Source: Citromicrobium sp. (GTDB lineage Bacteria; Pseudomonadota; Alphaproteobacteria; Sphingomonadales; Sphingomonadaceae). From it: 11,647 nt of DNA. Both the position numbers and the translations under genes were made by a program. Below are positions 6,650 through 11,647 of this stretch, piece after piece (within the stretch, counting starts at the first letter, position 1; each line of letters begins with the position of its first letter). Under the pieces are notes generated by a model that searched no databases, was not told the DNA's origin, and saw only the letters and a program-made list of their open reading frames with translations. The stretch is taken from assembly GCA_002712945.1 (NCBI GenBank), contig PAVA01000021.1, positions 1 to 11,647 on the forward strand, read 5' to 3'.

Positions 6650-7306
6650 TCAGCGGATCGGGCAGGAAGGGTCGAGCCGGAAGTCGAGGTAGTTGTCGAC
6701 CGCGGCCATCATCTCGTCGTGCTCCTTCTCGAAGAAGTGGTTCGCACGCGGGATTTCCTCGTGGTGGATGGTGATGTGCTTCTGCGTCCGCAGCTTCTCG
6801 ACCAGCTTCCCGACCGAGGGCGGGGGGACGACCGTGTCGGCCGCGCCATGGACGAAGATGCCGCTCGCCGGGCAGGGGGCGAGGAAGCTGAAATCGTACA
6901 TGCTCGCCGGCGCACCGACCGAGATGAAGCCACGGATTTCCGGGCGGCGCATCAGCAACTGCATGCCGATCAGCGCGCCGAAGGATACGCCCGCCACCCA
7001 AGTGACCTGCGCTTCCTCGTGGATCGACTGGATCCAGTCGAGCGCGGATGCCGCGTCGCTCAGTTCGCCGATGCCGTTGTCGAAGCTGCCCTGGCTGCGG
7101 CCCACGCCGCGAAAGTTGAACCGCAGCGTTGCGAAACCGCGGTCGACGAAGGTCTTGTATAGGCTCTGCGTGATCCGCTCGTTCATCGTGCCGCCGCCCT
7201 GCGGGTGCGGGTGGAGGATGAGGGCGACCGGCGCGCGCGGGCGCGGCGGGGGCGAGAAACGACCTTCGAGACGGCCTTCGGGGCCGGGAAAGATGACTGT
7301 GGGCAT
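6650..7306 (-). CDS. Alpha/beta hydrolase (COG2945 type)
   Basis: This is a 218-residue cytoplasmic alpha/beta-fold hydrolase without a signal peptide. The oxyanion-hole region carries the distinctive HPHPQGGGTM (32-41), and FNFRGVGRSQG (63-73) follows. The nucleophile elbow is GVSFGA with Ser108, and the other triad members are probably Asp157 (HGAADTVVP) and His190 (RANHFF). This pattern and length match the small COG2945 group of bacterial hydrolases, which are widespread in alphaproteobacteria and of unknown substrate. The ATG at 7306 gives a normal N-terminus (PTVIFPGPEGRLEG) although no strong Shine-Dalgarno is seen. The gene is divergent from the first cysteine desulfurase, 108 bases away. 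As I recall, similar hydrolases lie near desulfurase or suf genes in other alphaproteobacteria, so the linkage may be meaningful. Confidence 0.9.
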   Translation of the reverse strand: MPTVIFPGPEGRLEGRFSPPPRPRAPVALILHPHPQGGGTMNERITQSLYKTFVDRGFATLRFNFRGVGRSQGSFDNGIGELSDAASALDWIQSIHEEAQVTWVAGVSFGALIGMQLLMRRPEIRGFISVGAPASMYDFSFLAPCPASGIFVHGAADTVVPPPSVGKLVEKLRTQKHITIHHEEIPRANHFFEKEHDEMMAAVDNYLDFRLDPSCPIR

Positions 7307-7414
7307 GGGTGTCAGAGTCCGAATTGGCAGGGCGACCGCACGCGGCGGTGGCGCGCGGGAAGTGCGCGGCTATATAGGCTTTATGCCGCGTTTCGCAATT
7401 ATTTCGAGCATCTG
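7307..7414. promoter_or_regulatory. Divergent intergenic region, hydrolase / cysteine desulfurase
   Basis: This 108-base gap must hold the promoters for both divergent genes. The only TA-rich patch is TATATAGG at 7371-7378. It lies inside a perfect 6-base inverted repeat, CGCGGC (7365-7370) and GCCGCG (7385-7390), an arrangement that could be an operator over a -10 element. No IscR- or Irr-type site was recognised. Confidence 0.35.
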
Positions 7415-8482
7415 TTGAGCAAGTCCCGCATCTATCTGGACCACGCCGCGACCTCGCCGCTGCGGCCCGAGGCGCGGGCCGCGATGGAGGAGGGCTTTGC
7501 GATCTGGGCCAACCCATCGTCTCCGCACGCCGAGGGGCGCCGCGCCAAGCAGGCGCTGGAGGATGCCCGCGCGCGAGTAAAGGCGGCGCTGGGGTGGGAT
7601 GGCGAGGGGATCTTTACCAGCGGGGCGAGCGAGGCGCTGTGGATCGCGCTCAATCGCGCGAAGGTGGACCGGCGGATCGCTAGCGCGGTGGAGCATGACG
7701 CGGTGTTTCGTGCAGCGCCCGATGCGGAGGTGGTGCCCATTGCCGACATGGGGGCCGAGCCTGGGCGCAAGGCGCTCAACGCAGCGCTCGCAAAGCCCGG
7801 CAAGGCAGTGGTCGCGATTCAGGCTGTCAACTCGGAAACCGGTACTGAGCTGATCACGCCGGGGGGCGATCATACACGCGAGATCGTCGATCGAGTCCGC
7901 GAAGCTGGCGGCCTGTTCCTTTGCGATTGTTCTCAAAGTGCTGGAAAGCGGCGGATACCCGATGTCGATATGGCGGTGGTTTCGGCTCATAAATTTGGCG
8001 GTCCGATCGGGATCGGCGCGCTGTTGGTCCGCGACTTTGCCATGCTCGAACCGATGGGTGGGCACGAGCGCGGCTATCGGCAGGGGACAGAGAATCTGCC
8101 TGCGGCGCTCGGCTTCGCAGCGGCTCTCGAGGCCGGAGGTCGAGAGACCTGGCTTACGGATGCAGCTCAGCGCTTCGATCTTCGCAAGGCATTGGAAGAA
8201 ACCGGGGAGACGCTGATCTTCGGCCCCCAGCGTTCTTATATTTGCGCCGCCGCCCACCCCACCATGAGCGCCCAAGCCCAGCTCATCCGCCTCGACGCGA
8301 TGGGTTTCGCGGTCTCCGCGGGGAGCGCGTGTTCTTCGGGCACGCTCAAGAAGAGCCGCGTGCTCGATGCCTTCGGCGTGCCCGACGATGTCGCTGCGCG
8401 CACCATCCGCGTCAGCATGGGGTGGAACACGACGCCGGAAGAGTTGGATGCGTTTGCGCAGGCTTGGCGCAGTCTCAAATGA
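7415..8482 (+). CDS. Cysteine desulfurase, NifS/IscS-like (first of tandem pair)
   Basis: This 355-residue PLP-dependent class V aminotransferase-fold enzyme is predicted to take sulfur from L-cysteine as an enzyme persulfide, giving alanine. Visible features in order are IYLDHAATSPL (6-16), His94 stacking on PLP, Asp171 and Gln174 contacting the cofactor, and the PLP lysine Lys193 in SAHKFGGP. GGHERGYRQGTEN (215-227) and SAGSACSSGT with catalytic Cys306 follow. The GTEN form is the NifS-like variant. The start is set at TTG 7415 because the family N-terminus begins a few residues later and no ATG precedes it in frame; GAG at 7406-7408 is a weak ribosome-binding site. A GTG at 7205 would run through the divergent hydrolase start and is unlikely. 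About 7850-8220 uses noticeably less G/C-biased codons than its neighbours. It is followed by a palindromic repeat and then a second desulfurase. Confidence 0.88.
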   Translation: MSKSRIYLDHAATSPLRPEARAAMEEGFAIWANPSSPHAEGRRAKQALEDARARVKAALGWDGEGIFTSGASEALWIALNRAKVDRRIASAVEHDAVFRAAPDAEVVPIADMGAEPGRKALNAALAKPGKAVVAIQAVNSETGTELITPGGDHTREIVDRVREAGGLFLCDCSQSAGKRRIPDVDMAVVSAHKFGGPIGIGALLVRDFAMLEPMGGHERGYRQGTENLPAALGFAAALEAGGRETWLTDAAQRFDLRKALEETGETLIFGPQRSYICAAAHPTMSAQAQLIRLDAMGFAVSAGSACSSGTLKKSRVLDAFGVPDDVAARTIRVSMGWNTTPEELDAFAQAWRSLK

Positions 8483-8483
8483 C

Positions 8484-8574
8484 CCGTTCGTGCTGAGCTT
8501 GTCGAAGCACTGCACTTTCTTCTTACTGCCGATGAGAAAGAAGAGCAGCCCTTCGACAAGCTCAGGGCGAACGG
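8484..8574. repeat. Dispersed imperfect palindromic repeat between desulfurase genes
   Basis: The outer arms CCGTTCG (8484-8490) and CGAACGG (8568-8574) pair perfectly. The core arms CTGAGCTTGTCGAAG (8493-8507) and CTTCGACAAGCTCAG (8551-8565) are 15-base perfect inverted copies, and CTGC/GCAG (8510-8513 with 8545-8548) extends the stem. The loop side is rich in CTT and GAA triplets. I recognise the core as a dispersed intergenic palindrome common in sphingomonad and related alphaproteobacterial genomes; a genome search is needed to confirm its copies here. It begins 1 base after the first desulfurase stop and ends 13 bases before the second start. In RNA it would make a long hairpin, without a T-tract, so it may act as an mRNA-stabilising or attenuating structure rather than a terminator. 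Confidence 0.88.
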
Positions 8575-8587
8575 ATAGTGCGTCAGT

Positions 8588-9673
8588 ATGATCTACCTCG
8601 ACTACCAGGCGACCACGCCGCTTGCGCCCGAAGCCCGCGAGGCAATGCTGGCATGGCTCGGCGGGCCCGAGAGCGACAGCTTCGGCAATCCGCATAGCCC
8701 CCACCGCATGGGCAGGATGGCAGCGGCGGCGGTCGAGGTCGCGCGCGAGCAGGTCGCCGCGCTGTTCCCGCCGGGCGGGCGGGTAATCTTCACCGGCAGC
8801 GCGACCGAGGCGCTCAATCTCGCAATCCGGGGCAACATGCCCGTCCGCTCGGGCGAGCACATCGCCTTCAGTGCGATCGAGCACGCCGCGGTGATCGACA
8901 CTGTGAAAGCGATAGGCAATTGGACCGAGATCGGGGTGACACCCGAAGGCCTGGTCGTTCCCGACACGAAGATGCCGCCCTATGCCGGGCTCCTCGCCGT
9001 GATGCAGGTCAACAACGAGATCGGCACGATCCAGCCGATTGCCGACATGGCGCGCCGCGCCAAAGAGCTGGGCGCGCTGTTGCTGGTCGACGGGGTGCAG
9101 GGGGCAGGCAAGATGGCGCTCCCGCCCGAAGCCGACATGATCGCGGTCAGCGCGCACAAGCTGCACGGGCCCAAGGGCATCGGCGCGCTGTGGGTGCGCG
9201 ACGGGCTCAAGCTCATCCCGCATATCGAGGGTGGCGGGCAGGAGCAGGGCCTGCGCTCGGGCACGCTTTCGCCGACTTTGTGCGCGGGGTTCGGAGCGGC
9301 AGCGAAGCTTGCGGTGGAGCGGATGGAGGAAGACGCAGCGCATGTCGAAAGCCTGTGGCGACACGCCCGCGATGCGTTCGATGGCTGGACGCTCAACGGC
9401 AGTGCGGAGCAGCGCTGGCACGGCAACCTCAACATCCGGAAAGACGGCCTCGATGTCGCCCGGCTGATGAGCGAATGCCGCGAGGTCATGTTCTCAGCCG
9501 GCTCTGCCTGCGCCAGCGGATCGGGCCGCACGAGCCATGTGCTGCGCGCCATCGGGCTGGACGACGCACAGGCCAAATCCTCGATCCGGCTCGGCTTCGG
9601 TCGCTACACGACGAAGGACGAGCTGGAGCGCGCTTGCTCGATCATCCTCGAAGCGGCAGACTCGCAGGGATGA
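8588..9673 (+). CDS. Cysteine desulfurase, IscS-like (second of tandem pair)
   Basis: This is a 361-residue PLP-dependent cysteine desulfurase, predicted to provide persulfide sulfur for Fe-S cluster assembly or tRNA thiolation. It starts IYLDYQATTPL (2-12), a classic family N-terminus. His99 stacks on PLP, Asp168 and Gln171 hold the cofactor, and Lys191 in SAHKLHGPKGIGA is the PLP lysine. GGGQEQGLRSGTLSPT (215-230) is the IscS-type version of the dimer-interface motif, and Cys308 in SAGSACASGSGRTSHV is the catalytic residue. It is shorter than E. coli IscS (404 residues), lacking much of the C-terminal extension. It differs clearly from its neighbour, so the pair is not a recent duplication. 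No good Shine-Dalgarno precedes the ATG; the repeat occupies that region. The stop overlaps the ferredoxin start as ATGA, a sign of translational coupling and an ISC-type role. Confidence 0.92.
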   Translation: MIYLDYQATTPLAPEAREAMLAWLGGPESDSFGNPHSPHRMGRMAAAAVEVAREQVAALFPPGGRVIFTGSATEALNLAIRGNMPVRSGEHIAFSAIEHAAVIDTVKAIGNWTEIGVTPEGLVVPDTKMPPYAGLLAVMQVNNEIGTIQPIADMARRAKELGALLLVDGVQGAGKMALPPEADMIAVSAHKLHGPKGIGALWVRDGLKLIPHIEGGGQEQGLRSGTLSPTLCAGFGAAAKLAVERMEEDAAHVESLWRHARDAFDGWTLNGSAEQRWHGNLNIRKDGLDVARLMSECREVMFSAGSACASGSGRTSHVLRAIGLDDAQAKSSIRLGFGRYTTKDELERACSIILEAADSQG

Positions 9674-9999
9674 AGGTCATCTTTCACAAGGCCGACGGCG
9701 AGCGGGTCGAAGCCGAGGCGCAGCCCGGCGACGTGCTGCTGCGCGTCGGCCAGGCGGCGGGCATGCCGCTGGAAGGCACCTGCGAGGGACAGATGGCGTG
9801 CTCCACCTGCCACGTCCTCGTCGCGAAGGAATGGTTCGCACAGCTGCCCGAGGCGAGTGAGGACGAGGAAGACATGCTCGACCTCGCCTACGGCGTGCGC
9901 CCCACCAGCCGCCTCTCGTGCCAGATCACCCTCACCGATGCGCTCGACGGGCTGGAGGTCACCATCCCCGCCGACGCGCACGATATGAGCCGGGTCTAG
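9670..9999 (+). CDS. [2Fe-2S] ferredoxin, adrenodoxin/ISC type
   Basis: This is a 109-residue soluble electron carrier. Cys38, Cys44, Cys47 and Cys84 form the pattern C-x5-C-x2-C-x36-C, exactly that of adrenodoxin and of the ISC ferredoxin Fdx. The cluster-loop sequence is GTCEGQMACSTCHV. The acidic segment EASEDEEDMLDLA (61-73) matches the recognition helix by which such ferredoxins bind reductase and partner proteins, and RLSCQI surrounds the fourth ligand. In ISC assembly this protein supplies electrons to reduce the persulfide on the scaffold; an alternative is electron supply to a cytochrome P450. The overlap with the desulfurase (ATGA, 9670-9673) favours the Fe-S assembly role. The stop TAG shares CTAG with the stop of the convergent DUF4349 gene. 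Confidence 0.93.
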   Translation: MKVIFHKADGERVEAEAQPGDVLLRVGQAAGMPLEGTCEGQMACSTCHVLVAKEWFAQLPEASEDEEDMLDLAYGVRPTSRLSCQITLTDALDGLEVTIPADAHDMSRV

Positions 10000-10937
10000 C
10001 CCCTCTCGTCGGCAGAAAGGCTGCTCTCTTCGCGCCGCTTCCACCAGCGGACCAGTGCCCAGATGCCGAAGCCGACGAGGCCGATCGGGAGGAGCACGGT
10101 CAGCAGCAGGATCAGCCCGCCGATCACATTGCCCGCGACCGGGCCGATCGAGCCCACCGCCTTGCGGATCGGCTCGAAGAAGCCGCCCGGTCCGGCGGTC
10201 TGGCTCTGGTAGGTCACGGTCACGCGCGAATAGGCGACCCGGCCGCGCATTTCCTGCAGCCAGCTGCGCGCCTGGTCGATCTCCTCGTTGACCTGCGCGA
10301 CGCCGCGCTCCGCCTCGACCAGCTCCTGCACGCTGCCCTTGCGGGTGCGCAACACTTCCATCAGCCGGTCGCGCAGCACTTCGCGGCTGCGCAGCCGCGC
10401 TTCGGTGTCGACGATCTGCTTGGAGAGGTCTTCGCCCTCGATGCTCGAGGAGATCTGGTCGCCGCCTTCCGATTGGGCGGCGGCCACGAGTTCGCGCCCG
10501 AAGGCGCGCGCGCGATCCGCGGCGACCGATAGCTCGAGCTGGCCGTAGCCGTAATCGTCCTCGGCGCCGTTCTGCTGGAGCGAACGGACCTGGCAGACCA
10601 GCGGGCCGAGATCGGCGCACATGTCGGCATGGCGCTGTTGGAGCGGGGCGATTTCCTCGCGGTTCACCCGGAAGCCGTAGGAATAGACATAGGCGATCTT
10701 GGGCGCGGCGGCGGGAATGTCGGGCGTCGATATGCTCTCGCCTTCGGCGTTGCCGCCTTCGGCCATCGCATCGTCCGTATCCGCCTGGCGCGGCGGGGCG
10801 GGCGGCGCTTCCACCGCGGCTTCCTCGGCAACGTCCATCGCGGTGACGGCCTCCGACTCATAGGAACCGGCATCGGAACAGGCTGCAAGAGCGAGCGCGC
10901 CGGTGGAAAGGAGCAACAGCGAAGGACGAACAGACAT
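9996..10937 (-). CDS. DUF4349 domain lipoprotein with C-terminal membrane helix
   Basis: This is a 313-residue envelope protein of the DUF4349 family, of unknown function. The N-terminus is a lipoprotein signal ending LAAC with Cys20 as the lipidated residue. A low-complexity acidic, proline- and alanine-rich linker (about 25-78) follows, then the conserved domain. A predicted coiled coil lies at about 160-225 (DTEARLRSREVLRDRLMEVL; ELVEAERGVAQVNEEI), with the strand RVAYSRVTVTYQ after it. A membrane helix at about 261-287 ends in WWKRREE, which should face the cytoplasm. The protein would thus be anchored at both ends. The ATG at 10937 is preferred because GGGAG (10945-10949) is 7 bases upstream and the lipobox then falls at Cys20. 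An ATG at 10964 would add 9 polar residues before the signal. A palindrome at 10980-10999 may regulate it. Confidence 0.88.
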   Translation of the reverse strand: MSVRPSLLLLSTGALALAACSDAGSYESEAVTAMDVAEEAAVEAPPAPPRQADTDDAMAEGGNAEGESISTPDIPAAAPKIAYVYSYGFRVNREEIAPLQQRHADMCADLGPLVCQVRSLQQNGAEDDYGYGQLELSVAADRARAFGRELVAAAQSEGGDQISSSIEGEDLSKQIVDTEARLRSREVLRDRLMEVLRTRKGSVQELVEAERGVAQVNEEIDQARSWLQEMRGRVAYSRVTVTYQSQTAGPGGFFEPIRKAVGSIGPVAGNVIGGLILLLTVLLPIGLVGFGIWALVRWWKRREESSLSADERG

Positions 10938-10979
10938 CAACCATCTCCCACATTGATGCCTCATTCCTGCCCCAATTTT

Positions 10980-10999
10980 GCCACACTTGCAAGTGCGGC
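10980..10999. promoter_or_regulatory. 20-bp near-perfect palindrome, candidate operator
   Basis: CACTTGCAAGTG (10984-10995) is a perfect 12-base palindrome, flanked after one mismatched pair by GCC (10980-10982) and GGC (10997-10999). Nine of ten base pairs therefore match. It lies 43-62 bases upstream of the DUF4349 start codon, in promoter territory, and past the terminator of the upstream gene. The symmetry suggests a binding site for a dimeric repressor or activator. I do not recognise the regulator. Confidence 0.5.
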
Positions 11000-11016
11000 G
11001 GTGCGGGACACGAAAT

Positions 11017-11053
11017 AGCCCGGCCGCATCGCTGCGACCGGGCTCTCGGTTTT
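11017..11053 (-). terminator. Terminator of the PfpI-family gene
   Basis: AGCCCGG (11017-11023) pairs with CCGGGCT (11038-11044). After one C/A mismatch, CGCA (11025-11028) pairs with TGCG (11033-11036), leaving a 4-base loop. On the minus strand the hairpin follows the PfpI-family stop by 26 bases and is trailed by ATTTCGT, a modest T-tract. On the plus strand TTTT (11050-11053) follows, but no plus-strand gene needs termination here. Confidence 0.6.
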
Positions 11054-11070
11054 CTGCGCCTGTCAGAGGT

Positions 11071-11616
11071 TTAGGCGTCTTCGGGCACCTTCTCCAGCAC
11101 CCGCGCGATCAGCCGATCCGAGAAGGCGGGGATGTCGTCCGGGTTGCGGCTGGTGATGAGGTTGCCGTCCTCGGCCACTTCCTGATCGACCACATTCGCG
11201 CCCGCGTTCTGCAGGTCGGTGCGGATCGAATTGTAGCTGGTGAGCGTCTTGCCCTGGACCAGACCGGCCTCGATTAGCAGCCACGGGGCGTGGCAGATCG
11301 CCGCGATCGGCTTGCCCGCGGCGTTGAACTCGCGGACGAGCGCCACCGCGCGGGGGTTGGCACGCAGCAGGTCGGGGTTGATCTGGCCACCGGGGATCAT
11401 GAGGGCATCGTAGCCTTCGCAGTTGGCGACATCGTCGACCACCTTGTCGACCTTGATCGTCTTGCCCCAGTCGTCCTTGTCCCAGGCCTTGATTTCACCC
11501 GATTGCAGGCTGACGACCTCGGTCTCGATGCCTGCATTTTCGAGGTTCTGCTTGGGGTCGAACAGCTCGGATTGCTCGAAGCCGTTGGTGGCGAGAATCA
11601 TGACGCGCTTTGCCAT
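11071..11616 (-). CDS. DJ-1/PfpI family protein (type 1 glutamine amidotransferase-like)
   Basis: This is a 181-residue cytoplasmic protein of the DJ-1/PfpI superfamily, in the YhbO/PfpI branch. Members have been described as intracellular cysteine peptidases, chaperones, or glyoxalase/deglycase-type stress enzymes; the true activity is disputed for many. The Rossmann-like start VMILATNGFEQSEL supplies the conserved Glu14, and ALMIPGG (71-77) is the typical strand-turn. The nucleophile elbow AAICHAPW gives Cys108 and His109. Length is normal and the protein is complete. GAAAGGA at 11624-11630, 7 bases from the ATG, is a good ribosome-binding site. A terminator at 11017-11053 separates it from the DUF4349 gene, so the two are probably separate transcripts. 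Only 31 bases upstream are in the window, too few to judge its promoter. Confidence 0.93.
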   Translation of the reverse strand: MAKRVMILATNGFEQSELFDPKQNLENAGIETEVVSLQSGEIKAWDKDDWGKTIKVDKVVDDVANCEGYDALMIPGGQINPDLLRANPRAVALVREFNAAGKPIAAICHAPWLLIEAGLVQGKTLTSYNSIRTDLQNAGANVVDQEVAEDGNLITSRNPDDIPAFSDRLIARVLEKVPEDA

Positions 11617-11647
11617 GTGGAATTCCTTTCGTGTCGATTGTGGTTTC

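Noticed and set aside
6603..7517. A 304-residue open frame overlapping the alpha/beta hydrolase in another frame on the same strand
   Set aside because: It is Arg/Pro/Ala-rich without motifs, while the overlapping frame has a full hydrolase triad.
8367..8591. A short plus-strand open frame reading into the palindromic repeat
   Set aside because: The repeat translates to strings such as LSLSKH and STSSGRTD, a familiar false protein tail in sphingomonad annotations. It is out of frame with the desulfurase.
7370..9421. A 683-residue open frame on the minus strand across both desulfurase genes
   Set aside because: It is antisense to two genes with intact catalytic motifs and crosses the palindromic repeat. 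It is rich in Arg, His and Ala with no domain; open frames of this kind are expected opposite GC-rich genes.
1..11647. Horizontally acquired island, prophage, defence system or CRISPR array
   Set aside because: Apart from the dispersed repeat there are no integrases, transposases, tRNA junctions, direct-repeat arrays or strong shifts in composition; all genes look like core chromosome.

Overview
The window reads as ordinary chromosome from a high-GC alphaproteobacterium, most likely a sphingomonad (Erythrobacter / Sphingomonas type). The evidence is the strong G/C third-position bias, a short proline-rich TonB with a sphingomonad-style C-terminal domain, and one copy of a dispersed palindrome with the core CTGAGCTTGTCGAAG, which is familiar from sphingomonad genomes. 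No phage, plasmid, transposase, CRISPR or RNA gene is visible.

Layout, left to right. (1) 1-963 is the C-terminal part of ATP-dependent PEP carboxykinase (pckA), cut by the window edge and followed by a strong hairpin terminator. (2) 1099-1929 is an exported glutaminyl-peptide cyclotransferase, converging on a minus-strand pair. (3) That pair is a Tat/lipoprotein DUF885 metallopeptidase-like protein (3648-5480) followed by a class C beta-lactamase-fold serine hydrolase (1958-3544). A 71-residue two-helix membrane protein diverges from the DUF885 gene (5542-5757). (4) A TonB-type energy transducer (5767-6456, minus) sits behind an AT-rich promoter region. (5) An alpha/beta hydrolase (6650-7306, minus) diverges from two consecutive cysteine desulfurase genes (7415-8482 and 8588-9673). 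The second overlaps an adrenodoxin/ISC-type [2Fe-2S] ferredoxin (9670-9999) by ATGA. (6) The ferredoxin gene ends on the same CTAG as a convergent DUF4349 lipoprotein (9996-10937, minus). Upstream of that lies a DJ-1/PfpI-family protein (11071-11616, minus) with its own terminator.

The most coherent functional unit is desulfurase, desulfurase, ferredoxin. The desulfurases would mobilise sulfur from cysteine and the ferredoxin would supply electrons for Fe-S cluster assembly. Two different desulfurase genes stand in tandem, and the dispersed palindrome fills nearly the whole gap between them. The other genes are mainly envelope or periplasmic proteins with no evident common pathway.

I found no clearly new multi-gene system. 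The items most worth checking are the tandem desulfurase pair with its repeat spacer, inverted repeats that cover the ribosome-binding sites of the TonB and beta-lactamase-fold genes, and a near-perfect 20-bp palindrome upstream of the DUF4349 gene.
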